Part shown: positions 22,701-29,689 of the stretch, piece after piece | Layout of the letters: each line of letters opens with the position of its first letter | Numbering within the stretch: position 1 is the stretch's first letter | Assembly (NCBI GenBank): GCA_964036195.1 | Contig: OZ038455.1 | Span: forward strand, 11,363,855 to 11,427,854 | Length of the DNA: 64,000 nt | Source: Sphaerolaimus hirsutus | Lineage: Eukaryota; Nematoda; Chromadorea; Monhysterida; Sphaerolaimidae | Direction: 5' to 3' | Translations under genes and position numbers: made by a program | The notes under the pieces: generated by a model | What the model saw: the letters and a program-made list of their open reading frames with translations, nothing else | Database searches by the model: none | What the model was told of the DNA's origin: nothing

Positions 22701-22914
22701 GCCCGCCTCCGAGCCGCTCCACGGCGCCGACGAAAATGGCGCCGCGGCGGAGTCGGGCAATTTGCTGGGCGCCGCGGCGACGGCGGCGCAGAAGTTCGAC
22801 ATTTTGCCGCCCGTACAGGAGGAGGAGACTGTTGAGCAGCAGACCGGGGTTAATAATAGCCAGGCTACTAGCAGACAGGCGAGCGGCTTGCCGGGCAACC
22901 AGACCAGTGCGTGA
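1508..22914 (+). CDS. MCT-A: monocarboxylate-transporter-like MFS protein, 16 coding exons
   Basis: Predicted 847-aa SLC16/MCT-like membrane transporter. Coding exons: 1508-1733, 4759-4983, 6401-6544, 7370-7519, 8034-8188, 8888-8967, 10839-10919, 13768-13915, 14640-14794, 15606-15720, 15918-16095, 19048-19194, 19474-19572, 20988-21167, 21979-22104, 22580-22914. Phases agree at every junction and the total, 2544 nt, is divisible by three with a single terminal TGA. Residues 1-76 are a hydrophilic N-tail with an acidic dileucine-type EKEPLL (39-44). Exons 2-5 make helices 1-6, starting with PPDGGVGW; the family motif usually has W/Y/F where this has V. Residues about 275-570 are a long serine- and charge-rich loop, and exons 12-16 make helices 7-12 plus a polar C-tail. 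The small loop exons 6-7 are the least certain. Substrate unknown. It is the most diverged of the three tandem paralogues. Confidence 0.85.
2517..3217. mobile_element. MITE with TACCGTATTGGCTTGTTTTG ends (TA-flanked)
   Basis: The terminal inverted repeats TACCGTATTGGCTTGTTTTG and its complement bound the element, with TA at each outer edge. The inside carries short tandem 'catggcactcaattcaagc' units in inverted orientation and a nested 175-bp hairpin. Confidence 0.65.
2927..3101. repeat. near-perfect 175-bp palindrome built of GGCCGTAATG units
   Basis: The left arm repeats ggccgtaatga with short spacers (aaaccc, aagcct, tattcccacc). The right arm is its reverse complement almost base for base, centred at about 3014. 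It could extrude as a long hairpin. Confidence 0.85.
3723..3790 (+). pseudogene. tRNA-like sequence / SINE head
   Basis: An A-box-like tagcgcagttgtagtgc and a B-box-like GGTTCAAATCC lie at tRNA spacing. An anticodon-type arm (ctctc...gagag) and a TGGG/CCCA T-stem can be drawn, but the 5' acceptor strand does not pair with gggccac at the 3' side. Best read as a decayed tRNA or tRNA-derived SINE. Confidence 0.5.
4759..4983 (+). CDS. MCT-A exon 2 (helix 1 and start of helix 2)
   Basis: Residues 76-151. Acceptor aaccccag, donor GAGG|GTGAGG, phase 1 in and out. Contains TPPDGGVGW, the conserved start of helix 1 in MCT proteins, then hydrophobic FAVFMSNVLLDCVGYAFG and the helix 2 entry AGAVCMGICF. 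Confidence 0.9.
5037..5129. mobile_element. 93-bp hAT-type MITE, TSD GTAGGCGG
   Basis: Ends TAGGGATGGCAC and its complement are flanked by exact 8-bp duplications GTAGGCGG (5029-5036 and 5130-5137). The body is A/T-rich aaccgtttt repeats. It lies about 50 nt after the exon 2 donor of MCT-A. A related one-ended fragment starts at 4284. Confidence 0.85.
5377..6363. mobile_element. hAT-type MITE, ATCGATATTCGATAT family, TSD CTCGTGCC
   Basis: TIR TAGGGTTCAAACGATAT with exact 8-bp target duplications CTCGTGCC at 5369-5376 and 6364-6371. Subterminal arms are arrays of (t)cgatatcgatattcgatat; the unique core is shared with 26377-27131. Carries a nested foldback element (5579-5890). Ends 37 nt before the exon 3 acceptor of MCT-A. 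Confidence 0.9.
5579..5890. mobile_element. 312-bp foldback MITE nested in the hAT MITE, TA target
   Basis: Ends AACACCTTCCC and complement, TA on each side, arms about 150 bp meeting near 5733. The sister hAT MITE at 26377-27131 has the unoccupied site ggTAcaagtg at about 26672-26680, which fixes the boundaries and the TA duplication. Confidence 0.9.
6401..6544 (+). CDS. MCT-A exon 3 (helices 2-3)
   Basis: Residues 151-199, phase 1 in and out. GPFIGGLVNKYGVRPVSMAG is the typical MFS helix 2-3 turn (G.l..rfG.R.v...G). The acceptor lies only about 30 nt downstream of a transposon insertion. Confidence 0.92.
6914..7192. mobile_element. internally deleted ATCGATATTCGATAT-family hAT MITE, TSD GATAGACG
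   Basis: TIR TAGGGTTCGAACGA... and ...CGTTTGAACCCTA, exact duplications GATAGACG at 6906-6913 and 7193-7200. Only the palindromic arrays remain; the family core is missing. Lies in MCT-A intron 3. Confidence 0.9.
7370..7519 (+). CDS. MCT-A exon 4 (helices 4-5)
   Basis: Residues 199-249. GMGFGMVYLPQLVHIGYYF then SKRAVATGIASAGGGVG matches the MCT helix 4-5 signature (YF..rR.lA.Gia.aG...G). Donor AGAC|GTGCGT, phase 1, was chosen because it joins in frame to exon 5. Confidence 0.9.
8034..8188 (+). CDS. MCT-A exon 5 (helix 6 and start of loop)
   Basis: Residues 249-300. The acceptor has an almost pure poly-C tract (ccccctag). Encodes LGLRNTLRSLSLLTVPVLLL then SALLWPLKPK, the end of the N-terminal half, followed by a charged loop. 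Donor AAG|GTGGGT, phase 0. Confidence 0.85.
8358..8793. mobile_element. hAT-type MITE, GGACGTATCCAGG family, TSD TTTCAAGT
   Basis: Ends CAGGGACGTATCCAGG and CTGGATACAGCCCTG with duplications TTTCAAGT (8350-8357, 8794-8801). G- and C-homopolymers and a gcgccatggcgc array lie inside, plus the gcgcgcttgcgcgcaaaattttt module at about 8664. MCT-A intron 5, 95 nt from exon 6. Confidence 0.88.
8888..8967 (+). CDS. MCT-A exon 6 (central loop)
   Basis: Residues 301-327, short loop exon starting ALLSRISVDDDQ. The LSRIS string also occurs in exon 8 of MCT-B and MCT-C, which supports it. Acceptor tacgcag, donor TCCAG|GTTTTT, phase 0 in and 2 out. Confidence 0.6.
9235..9493. mobile_element. foldback MITE, second copy of the AACACCTTCCC family
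   Basis: Same termini and TA flanks (9233-9234, 9494-9495) as the 5579-5890 element, but with a different arm sequence mirrored around about 9362. MCT-A intron 6. Confidence 0.8.
9913..10589. mobile_element. hAT-type MITE, AAAACGTTTT family, TSD AGTGGGCC
   Basis: Ends TAGGGTTGG / CCAACCCTA with exact duplications AGTGGGCC (9905-9912, 10590-10597). Subterminal arms are aaaaaacgttttttt arrays; the core contains the gcgcgcttgcgcgcaaaaatttt module at about 10427. MCT-A intron 6. Confidence 0.9.
10839..10919 (+). CDS. MCT-A exon 7 (central loop)
   Basis: Residues 327-354, polar LPPVPNSPTARSGAAEV stretch. Acceptor cattcccag. The donor AC|GTTTGT is weak and chosen mainly for phase (2), so the 3' boundary is uncertain. 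Confidence 0.55.
11192..12563. mobile_element. hAT-type MITE, CCCGATCCCG family, TSD GTGTACAC
   Basis: TIR TAGGGTTCAAACGGGAT with exact duplications GTGTACAC (11184-11191, 12564-12571). The left arm is a long cccgatcccgat array, the right arm a short one; gcgcgcaagcgcac module at about 11450. Contains a second hAT MITE (11719-12480). MCT-A intron 7. Confidence 0.9.
11719..12480. mobile_element. AT-rich hAT-type MITE nested in the previous one, TSD GTCAGGAA
   Basis: Left end CAGGGTTGGCAAAATC, right end AACCAACCGTG (one base off), duplications GTCAGGAA at 11711-11718 and 12481-12488. Arms are ataaaataaaatggaaaa and atacaatttttat arrays. Inside at about 11947 is a ctggggcagtccc segment related to the intron-forming MITE. 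Confidence 0.85.
13343..13499. mobile_element. short TACCGTATTT-type MITE
   Basis: Begins TACCGTATTTATTG and ends GATACGGTA with TA at both edges. The inside mirrors atagaacggcacct against ggtgcttttctatt. MCT-A intron 7. Confidence 0.6.
13768..13915 (+). CDS. MCT-A exon 8 (central loop)
   Basis: Residues 354-403. GC-rich loop exon in AT-rich surroundings: NGPAVGDNTSPRFPLPSQQ and SVSRQVSQLTEGDSDRQ. Acceptor gggcgtag, donor GACAG|GTTGGT, phase 2 in and 0 out. Confidence 0.75.
14107..14600. repeat. gatagatagctg repeat family
   Basis: Starts ccaggggtctccaagatttt and is rich in gatagatagctg units, with g-homopolymers and a taaaagtaggttaaaa-type core. Related pieces occur at about 5236-5290, 6590-6905, 7200-7262, 11015-11180, 14819-15003 (inverted), 21552-21905, 22994-23280 and 45340-45560, so it is a dispersed repeat family, probably another MITE. 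Confidence 0.6.
14640..14794 (+). CDS. MCT-A exon 9 (central loop)
   Basis: Residues 404-455. Very GC-rich; encodes SRTRAGSRLSGADVEKFARL and an acidic stretch. Acceptor accccCCTCAG-like, donor AGGAG|GTTACT, phase 2 out. Flanked on both sides by copies of the gatagatagctg repeat family in opposite orientations. Confidence 0.75.
15606..15720 (+). CDS. MCT-A exon 10 (central loop)
   Basis: Residues 455-493, ending MSALDYGRSMSRLHAANNGL. The donor CTG|GTGCCA lies inside the terminal repeat of a hairpin MITE. An alternative in-frame donor CCT|GTAAAA at 15738/15739, also within the MITE, would add six codons. Reading on unspliced meets a TGA at 15745. Confidence 0.75.
15718..15917 (+). mobile_element. 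hairpin MITE coextensive with MCT-A intron 10 (introner-like)
   Basis: Left terminus CTGGTGCCAGTCCCGGACCC and the complement of the right terminus, CTGGGGGCAGTCCCGGAGCC, agree at 23 of the first 26 positions. The arms continue as a near-perfect inverted repeat of gtcaaatgtcacgcaaag units to a centre near 15820. The donor GT (15721) and acceptor AG (15916-15917) both come from the terminal repeats, so the whole intron is the element. No clean target duplication was found. Other family copies lie at 24486-24645 and, as pieces, at about 22478-22550, 34818-35253, 11947 and 40330-40350. Confidence 0.8.
15918..16095 (+). CDS. MCT-A exon 11 (central loop)
   Basis: Residues 494-553. EAATSIVSMASVKPEDFSRP then LYRKDVLYAGSV aligns with [13 protein letters not shown] of MCT-B/C exon 7, a motif conserved in insect-type MCT loops. 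Starts directly at the 3' end of the MITE. Donor CAGG|GTGAGT, phase 1. Confidence 0.88.
16375..16505. repeat. 131-bp palindromic MITE
   Basis: ctgatacgcacacgtgcccg... is mirrored by ...cgggcacgtgtgcgtatcag, leaving a small loop near 16440. MCT-A intron 11. Confidence 0.75.
16607..18949. mobile_element. 2.3-kb hAT-type element, ATCGATATTCGATAT family, TSD CCCGTGAT
   Basis: TIR TAGGGTTGGGACGATAT with exact 8-bp duplications CCCGTGAT (16599-16606, 18950-18957). Left and right arms match 5377-6363 and 26377-27131. The core has the gcgcgcttgcgcgcaaaattt module at about 17112 and a nested palindromic element (about 17157-18757). No transposase frame. MCT-A intron 11. Confidence 0.9.
17157..18757. 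repeat. large nested palindrome with 22-bp internal tandem repeats
   Basis: Outer arms mirror cttctaatagg, ccccccatggacatcttccc and a tatagtcctcgaggactat motif. Inner arms (about 17438-18110) are roughly 330 bp each, centred near 17778. The centre consists of about 22-bp acacagacaaaacatcaatg units in inverted order. The arms are only moderately diverged. Confidence 0.75.
19048..19194 (+). CDS. MCT-A exon 12 (loop end and helix 7)
   Basis: Residues 553-602. KRHRFDLSAFLSVLNEMADF then SMVKKPTVLCLCIANVFG, corresponding to LLKSPTFLIIALSGFLTM in MCT-B exon 9. Phase 1 in and out. Confidence 0.9.
19474..19572 (+). CDS. MCT-A exon 13 (helices 7-8)
   Basis: Residues 602-635. MLAYYVPFVFLPARAEALGI then TPEDAGLLLSLIG matches the MCT helix 7-8 block (ffvPfvfl...a...Gv...dAafLlsiiG). 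The arginine after the VPFVFL helix sits near the position of the charged helix-8 residues known in mammalian MCT1. Donor ATAG|GTGAGT. Confidence 0.92.
19648..20717. mobile_element. non-autonomous Tc1/mariner-like element, TA flanked
   Basis: Terminal repeats CACTAGCGGCCAGAATAGTT... and complement (about 30 bp), TA at 19646-19647 and 20718-20719. The 1.07-kb inside has no transposase frame and contains a TACCGTATTACCTCGAATTA fragment at about 20036. MCT-A intron 13. Confidence 0.8.
20988..21167 (+). CDS. MCT-A exon 14 (helices 8-10)
   Basis: Residues 635-695. GVSNTIGRVAFGWLADRR is the classic MCT helix 8-9 loop (GRv..GwlsD), followed by two hydrophobic helices. Phase 1 in and out. Confidence 0.93.
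21238..21320. mobile_element. 83-bp hAT-type MITE
   Basis: Ends TAGGGTTGG / CCAACCCTA; flanks gttagggg and gtcgtggg match imperfectly. The inside is aaaatcg repeats. Lies 71 nt after the exon 14 donor of MCT-A. Confidence 0.6.
21979..22104 (+). CDS. MCT-A exon 15 (helices 10-11)
   Basis: Residues 695-737. LVELVGLEALTSSYGIICLF then RGVACLVGLPLAG is the MFS 'G...r...lvGpPlaG' pattern at helix 11. Phase 1 in and out. Confidence 0.92.
22478..22550. mobile_element. right-end fragment of the introner-like MITE family
   Basis: ggcattttccatgacttttg... to ...tctggcactggcacctag matches the arm and terminal repeat of the element in intron 10. It ends 29 nt before the exon 16 acceptor. Confidence 0.6.
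22580..22914 (+). CDS. MCT-A exon 16 (helix 12, C-tail, stop)
   Basis: Residues 737-847 plus TGA at 22912-22914. GVIYDAMGSYDMCFVYAGVL is the final MFS helix pair; then a polar tail of about 80 residues rich in A/E/Q. The stop overlaps a consensus donor (GC|GTGAGT), so a further spliced 3' exon cannot be excluded. Confidence 0.88.
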
Positions 22915-24485
22915 GTGCGTGTTAGGGTTAACGGGTGCTCGGTGGGGGCCCTGTGCCGCTTGGCATGTGACCCGTTTGTCATGTAGACAGCGGATCAGGG
23001 GTTCCCAAGGTTTTGACCCTCGCGGTGGCATCATAAATAACAAATCTCTCCTCCGGAGGGATAGATAGCTGAAAATTATTCTGGGGGCTCGCTGGAGCAA
23101 AATGTATATGATTTATGGCAAAATTGACAAAATGGAGCAAAATTTAGTGATTTTGGGTGAAGGTTGGGAAAAAATCGCTCAAAGTTTGGTCCACTGAGAT
23201 AGTCGACAGTTGAGAGGAGGGGCAGGGCTCAGGGGATAGTAGCCTTGGGATAGATAGCAAGCTGAGCTGCCCCCCATGGGACCCCCGCAATGGGTCTACA
23301 TGCCAAGCGGATTAGATGCCAAGCGAGCCTACGCCCTCGGTGGGTAGTCTCATGTTATGCATAGGGATCGGGTTTGGAGGGGTTCGAGCGGGATTGGGTT
23401 TCTGTGGTCGGGACCTGGATCGGGACCGGAATATTTCTATTTTCATTGTGCGGCACTTCATCCGAAATGTGATCACAACCCCGTTTGAACCCCGAAAGTG
23501 TCGGCATTTTTATGCTGAGGATTCGAAAGGCATAATTGATAGGTTTAGCAGGTACTGTTTAAACAGCCTTAGCGGGGATTTTCTTAATTTTTATTGAGTG
23601 AGGCGTGCCGAATGTCTGTTGTCCCATAGTTTCATCTGTTAGCTGCTTCCGCCTCGCATTGGTAAAAAAATTGTCCGTGTGTATAAATGTGCAATCTTTG
23701 AACAAACGCCGCTGCTGTGCCCCATTTGGACATTCGCCAACATGGTGAACTCATATTAAAATATTTAGAAAATCAACTGAACAAAGGTCCATGACGCCAG
23801 GGTCTCCAAAGGAGGGGTTGGGGGTACCCCAAAACGCTCCAGCACCATATCTATTCGGAGGTGAAAATTGTAGCGACCCCCCCCCCCCACCAACAAAAAC
23901 CACCCAGCTATCTAAAACGTAGACGGGCATGATTTGCACAGTTGATTTTACGCATTCAGATGCATAATTCTTGATGTGTCGACTATTTAGCTTTATTTAA
24001 TGACCCGGTGTTCTAAACTAGTTTTTTTTTGAAGTTTTGGTGTCTTGTATTCTACTTCTATTCCAAAAATTTGAAAATTAAACGCGCACGACAGAATGCA
24101 AGGTGCCGTGCATTTAATTTGTCTATAATTCGGCTTGGTACGTTTGGTGAGTGTAACAATTTAGACTGGTAAAGTATACGGCGAATTGCGAGCTTTACTG
24201 CGTTTCTTTCGCGTTGAGGGTCCAGTGGGTACCGGCATTTTCTTTTGCCCATTTTCAGGGTGATTGTCTGGGTATTTTGTTTTTGGTGCGCTACAGAAAT
24301 TGGTGCACATTGGTGCTCGGGATATTTAATTCTGTCGATTGGTAAGTCTTTTCTGGAGCGCATCAAGTAAGAAATTATTCAACGTACATTCATAGAGTAC
24401 ATAAATATATGTATGTCAACGTTTGGGTTGCAATGGACCGAACTTGGTCATGACGTCGGGGCGTCGCTTTTCGACCGACCCTAAA

Positions 24486-24645
24486 CTGGTACCGGTCCCA
24501 GACCCTGTAAAATGTCAAATCTCATGCAAACTGTCAAAGTCATGGAAAATGCCCTGCAAATCGACAAACGTACGTTTGCCATTTTACATTACTTTGACAC
24601 TTCGCATGACATTTTACATTTTACCGGGTCTGGGACTGCCCCCTG
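24486..24645. mobile_element. intact intergenic copy of the introner-like MITE
   Basis: Left CTGGTACCGGTCCCAGACCC, right complement CAGGGGGCAGTCCCAGACCC, with inverted arms of gtcaaagtcatggaaaatg units. Same architecture as 15718-15917 but outside any recognised gene; its right end is ccctg rather than cccag. Confidence 0.75.
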
Positions 24646-25347
24646 ATTTATGGTTTTTTTGTGCAGTGCTCTGTCCCATTAGATTTACGCTTATTTGACT
24701 TATTTGTCATTGTAAAAAGTGTTTGCAACCGATCCCGTTTATTTTGCCTTGTTTTACATGATAGATTCAGATTAGAGTGCGCTTGTTTTTTTAGGATTAC
24801 ACTTAGGCGTCAATCTCATTTTTAATTTTCAAAAATAACAGTATTATCAACGTAAAAATGTGTAATCCCGAAAGGGCCTTAATCTATTCTATGCGATTAT
24901 GTATTGATGGAAATTCAATTTATTTTTATTTTCCTAACTTTAATTTTGTAAAGACGATTGTTGGTGCACGAGCAGGGAAATTTTTGTTTTCCAATGTGGC
25001 ACGTTCCATTTCCAACGTCTGGAAGACTCACGAGAGTTTTCCCCTTTTTTAAATTGAGATTTTGAAATCGAATTTACTTCCTCATGTCCGGTTCGAAACG
25101 TTCACATATTTAAAAAAGAAAGAAAATTAAAGTACTGAACATTGACAACAACGCAATCCGCAATGATTTTGTTCTAACATTTGTGCCTATTTGTCATTTT
25201 CGATTACAGAAATGTTTTTATATGGTAAAGTTGATGGAACGCGCCACTGAAAGTGATTTGATTTTCACCCCGCCCAGAGTTGATCAACAAAAAGTACCAT
25301 TTTCAGTAGTTTGCGGATGCTGTTTGAGTATTTGGCATTTACAGATG

Positions 25348-25800
25348 TACCGTATTTCTTCGGAAAAAAACCCTCGAAACCCCCCCTCTCCAAATACCCC
25401 CCCCCCCCTCAAAATGAACACAATGAATTAATAAACCCTCCCCTCGAAATACCCCCCCGCCAATTGAGTGTAAACAGAACGTACATGATAGAAAATGCAG
25501 TTTGTGATCCGAATAATTGAAGAAAACACGTTAAAAACAATGACTGTGTTACGTCAGAACAGGGTTTGTACCATCTACATACTCATAAGTGAATAGACTC
25601 TTATATTTACTTTACGGTAATGGTTGCATTTTTCTTTGTCTGTTTATGTTACAAACAAGAAATTAGCACTGGGAGTTCAAGAAGAATCTGGTGAAATAAT
25701 ACCCCCCCCCCCCGAAATACCCGTCCCTCGTTTAGCCCCCCCCCTAACATTTCCATTATGAAAAAATAAACCCCCGGGGGTATTTCGAGGAAATACGGTA
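25348..25800. mobile_element. TACCGTATTTCCTCGAAATA-type MITE
   Basis: TIR taccgtatttcttcggaaa / tttcgaggaaatacggta with TA edges. Interior rich in ccccccctcgaaatac units. Same family at 57018-57466 and, shortened, at 44425-44551 and 44785-44887. Confidence 0.8.
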
Positions 25801-25998
25801 AACATAAGTATTGGCTTTATTCTAAATCTTATCGTTTACTACCAAGATTGTTTTCGTTTTAAGAAGCTTTTTTTCCTAGTCTATTGTCGCTTGCTCTTAA
25901 GGGGAATATGATCTTACAGAAGCATTTCAAGCATTCTAGAAATTTTTGAAGCATAATTATTCAAACGTTTTATAAAACGTAACATCTATTTCGTGAAT

Positions 25999-27161
25999 GG
26001 CGCTGCACACACTAGTTGACATCAGAGTGTCAACTGGTTGTGACTACACTCGCACGAAATTAGGTAAAATCTGTTTTCGTAAATTCGTTTTTGAACACGT
26101 CATCGATGTCAACAGTAGTTGACAGACTCCTCATTCTGGCAAATTCAAATGTTTTTTAAAACAGATTTATGAGTTTTCCAAGTTTTTGGTGGTGACTAGT
26201 GTGCGTAGTGCCATTGATGTCAATTCAAATTTTATGTAGTTCACGTAAATACGGCAGAACGATATTCAATAGCACTTTGACAATATTTATCGTTATATTT
26301 ACGTTTCGGCATGTGCATTCGTTCTACAACACGTGAACTAAAATATGAATTGGCGTCAACTAGTTGACATTCGAATTAGGGTTCAAACGATATGACTTTT
26401 CGATATCGATATTCGATATTCGATATTTTCTCAAAATTTTCGATATCGATATTTTTTTCTGAAACTCGATATTCGATATCGATACGATATGGAACCTCGA
26501 TATCGATATTCGATATTCGATATTGAAAAATGGTCGATATTCGATATTTCGATATTTTCGATATTCGATATTGCAATATGCTTTTGGTGTAGCAAGGCAT
26601 ATTTCAAGTGGCATATTGTACTTTCATGTGGTTGCACACATGTTTAATCATCTCTTTACTGAAATGTGAATGGTACAAGTGATTTTAACAAGCTTTACAT
26701 CACTCAATGGTAGAAAATAAAAGAAAAACATGATGAATCAAAGTGTATCGGACAAATAACAATCGGTAGATATTACAGTTCATCCTTATAACCTAATTTC
26801 TTAAGGGCATGTTGCAGAAAAAAGTTTCTGGCTTCAAATTTAGCACTCCAACAACAATGACATTATAAATACTGTACTTTTACTCATCAAATACAATACT
26901 ATAAGCACATCAGATCAACCATAAACATCTCAAAATGAAAATGAAAAGTAAATTTGGGGACACAATACAGGTTCGATATATCGAAAAAATGGTCGATATT
27001 CGATATCGATACTCGATATTCGATATTCGATATTTTTTCAAAATTTTCGATATCGATATTCGATATTCGATATTAAAAAATGGTCGATATCCGATATTCG
27101 ATATTCGATACGATATATCGTTTGAACCCTAATTCGAATGTCAACTGGTGTGTGTAGCGCC
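25999..27161. mobile_element. GGCGCT(G/A)CACACAC...-ended element carrying a hAT MITE
   Basis: Left GGCGCTGCACACACTAGTTG and right complement GGCGCTACACACACCAGTTG form terminal repeats followed by gttgaca motifs. Its middle is interrupted by the hAT MITE 26377-27131 inserted in the palindrome ttgacattcgaatgtcaa. Related short element at 42895-43103. Confidence 0.65.
26377..27131. mobile_element. hAT-type MITE, ATCGATATTCGATAT family, TSD ATTCGAAT
   Basis: TIR TAGGGTTCAAACGATAT, exact duplications ATTCGAAT (26369-26376, 27132-27139). Core closely matches that of 5377-6363 but lacks the foldback insertion, giving an empty-site control. Confidence 0.92.
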
Positions 27162-27663
27162 ATTGGTGGCATTAACATGTGTTTCAAACCATTTTTATTA
27201 AGGCACGTGCAATTTTCATTACCTAGAACCGCATTTCTAATTTATTCGATATTTTCTTGTATGAAATGCCGTGTATTTAACGGTTCTGTTTGGCAGGCGA
27301 TTTTTAAAACATTTTTTTTAACGTCTACGGTCTGTAACAATTTATCAGCGTGTTTCCTCATACTTTCCAATGTCTGTTTCTTACCACTTTGTTAGAAATA
27401 ATAAACGAGTGCAGCGAACTCGATTATCGGCTTAATTAATATCGATGCGAATTGACTGCTTCGTAGCTAACGCTTTTAATTACCGTTTGTCTGTGCATAG
27501 TTTTGCCTGTCACATGTAAATATTTATGAGTTGCGTGTACTTTCAGATGTACGGATTCCGAGAGAAGTGACTTTCAGCGACGCATGATACAGGTACGGTT
27601 CGGTTAGATAGGCTGGGTGTAATTATTTGAGTTTGTCATTTTTGCGTGGTTGTCTAGTGACTA

Positions 27664-28107
27664 GCAGGATTCTCTCCGACCTTCGGTCGGGTTTTGTGGT
27701 TCTCTACAATTAATACCATTGGAGAAAATATGATACTTTAGTTAAGTTTGCCCACATGCTAGACATGTGTTTTGAAATGCGGTATGTAATCTACCAACAA
27801 TAACAAGACCAATACCAAAGATGCAATGTTTTGGAATGGATTTTTGTAAACTTCTGTAAAATGGTTGGGCATGAAACTCGGTAGTAAAATGTAGACAGTT
27901 TGCGATTTGGTATGATGGTGTGCAGTGTGCAATCTGTGTGGTATAGGTTTTGTGATATGATAGTGTGGTTTTTGCAAGGTGTCAAACTTTGTTGTAATCT
28001 TCAATTGGTTACATTTGTGCTTTGCTGTTCTTTTTGTGTTTGTAAATCCTTGTGGTATAAATTGTAGAGAACCACAAAACCCAACTGAAGGTTGGAGAGA
28101 ATCCTGC
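27664..28107. mobile_element. 444-bp MITE with TA target duplication
   Basis: Ends GCAGGATTCTCTCCGACCTT and complement GCAGGATTCTCTCCAACCTT, about 45 bp of inverted repeat, TA at 27662-27663 and 28108-28109. Its right part is copied into the following tandem duplications. Confidence 0.75.
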
Positions 28108-28975
28108 TATAGGTACCCACTACTCAGAGGCTTGCAAAAACTGACACCCCAATGGGGACCCCCCTCCAAATGGCACCCCCTGGGGAACCTCCCAAAAGTG
28201 GCACCCCCTGGGAACCGCCCAAAAATGGGACCCCCTAGGGCCCCACAAATATGGCACCCCCTGAGGACCACCAGAAAATGGCACCCCTTAGGGCCCCCCA
28301 AAAATGGCACCCCCTTGGGACCCCATAAAAATAGCACCCCCTGGGGACCCCCCAAACATGGCACCCCCTAGGAACCCCCACAAAAATGGCACCCCCTGGG
28401 GACCCACCCAAAGTTGGCTCCCCCTGGGGACTCTCCAAAAATGGCACCCCCCTGGGGACCCTGTGCATTCTGTGTGGTATAGGTTTTGTGATATGATAGT
28501 GTGGTTTTTGCAAGGTGTCAAACTTTGTTGTAATCTTCAATTGGTTACATTTGTGCTTTGCTGTTCTTTTTGTGTTTGTAAATCCTTGTGGTATAAATTG
28601 TAGAGAACCACAAAACCCAACTGAAGGTTGGAGAGAATCCTGCTATAGGTACCCACTACTCAGAGGCTTGCAAAAACTGACACCCCAATGGGGACCCCCC
28701 TCCAAATGGCACCCCCTGGGGAACCTCCCAAAAGTGGCACCCCCTGGGAACCGCCCAAAAATGGGACCCCCTAGGGCCCCACAAATATGGCACCCCCTGA
28801 GGACCAGCAAAAAATGGCACCCCTTAGGGACCCCCCAAAAATGGCACCCCTTAGGGACCCCCCAAAAATAGCACCCCTGGGGACCCCCCAAACATGGCAC
28901 CCCCTAGGAACCCCCACAAAAATGGCACCCCCTGGGGACCCACCCAAAGTTGGCTCCCCCTGGTGACTCTACAAA
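27925..28975 (+). repeat. 536-bp tandem duplication (two units)
   Basis: The segment starting gtgtggtataggttttgtga recurs 536 bp later (27979 and 28515 begin identical stretches), each followed by the right MITE end and a run of the 27-bp minisatellite. A third, 5'-truncated unit starts at about 28973. Confidence 0.85.
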
Positions 28976-29585
28976 ACCCAACTGAAGGTTGGAGAGAATC
29001 CTGCTTTAGGTACCCACTTCTCAGAGGCTTGCAAAAACTGACACCCCAATGGGGACCCCCCTCCAAATGGCACCCCCTGGGGAACCCCCCAAAAGTGGCA
29101 CCCCCTGGGAACCGCCCAAAAATGGGACCCCCTAGGGCCCCACAAATATGGCACCCCCTGAGGACCACCAGAAAATGGCACCCCTTAGGGACCCCCTAAA
29201 AATGGCACCCCCTTGGGACCCCCCAAAAATAGCACCCCCTGGGGACCCCCCAAACATGGCACCCCCTAGGAACCCCCACAAAAATGGCACCCCCTGGGGA
29301 CCCACCCAAAGTTGGCTCCCCCTGGGGACTCTCCAAAAATGGCACCCCGCTGGGGACCCCCCCCCCCTCAAAATGGCACCCCATATGGACCCCCCCCCCC
29401 CCCACAAAAAAAAATATAGCACCCCCCTGAGGACCACCAAAAAATGGCACCCCTGGGGACCACCCAAAAAATGGCATCCCATGTGGACCCCCTTGAAATG
29501 GCACCCCCATATGTACCTCCAGAAAATGGCACCCCCTGGAGACCCCCCAAAAATGGCATCCCATGGGGACCCCCTCTAAATCCTG
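28141..29585 (+). repeat. 27-28-bp minisatellite (atggcaccccctggggaccc units)
   Basis: Dozens of imperfect units of atggcaccccctggggaccc plus cccaaaa, interrupted where the 536-bp duplication begins again. Because the unit is near a multiple of three it gives long spurious reading frames of G/P/W-rich 9-residue repeats on both strands. Confidence 0.9.
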
Positions 29586-29689
29586 TAAACACAGCCCCTA
29601 GTTTGGAAACTCCTGTAAACTCAGCCCCTAATTTGGAAAATGGTATGAATATTTCAAAAAATCACTATCATCAATCCACAAATGCATCA

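Noticed and set aside
22525..23100. 191-codon minus-strand frame opposite MCT-A exon 16
   Set aside because: Antisense shadow of a GC-rich coding exon; the plus strand fits the MCT C-terminal helices in phase.
24058..24366. 102-codon minus-strand frame with basic C-terminal half
   Set aside because: No recognised motif, no splice context and no paralogue in the window; treated as chance.
28141..29585. Long G/P/W-rich reading frames on both strands, looking like repetitive proteins
   Set aside because: They are produced by a 27-28-bp minisatellite read in several frames; no start context, splice structure or non-repeat domain supports a protein.
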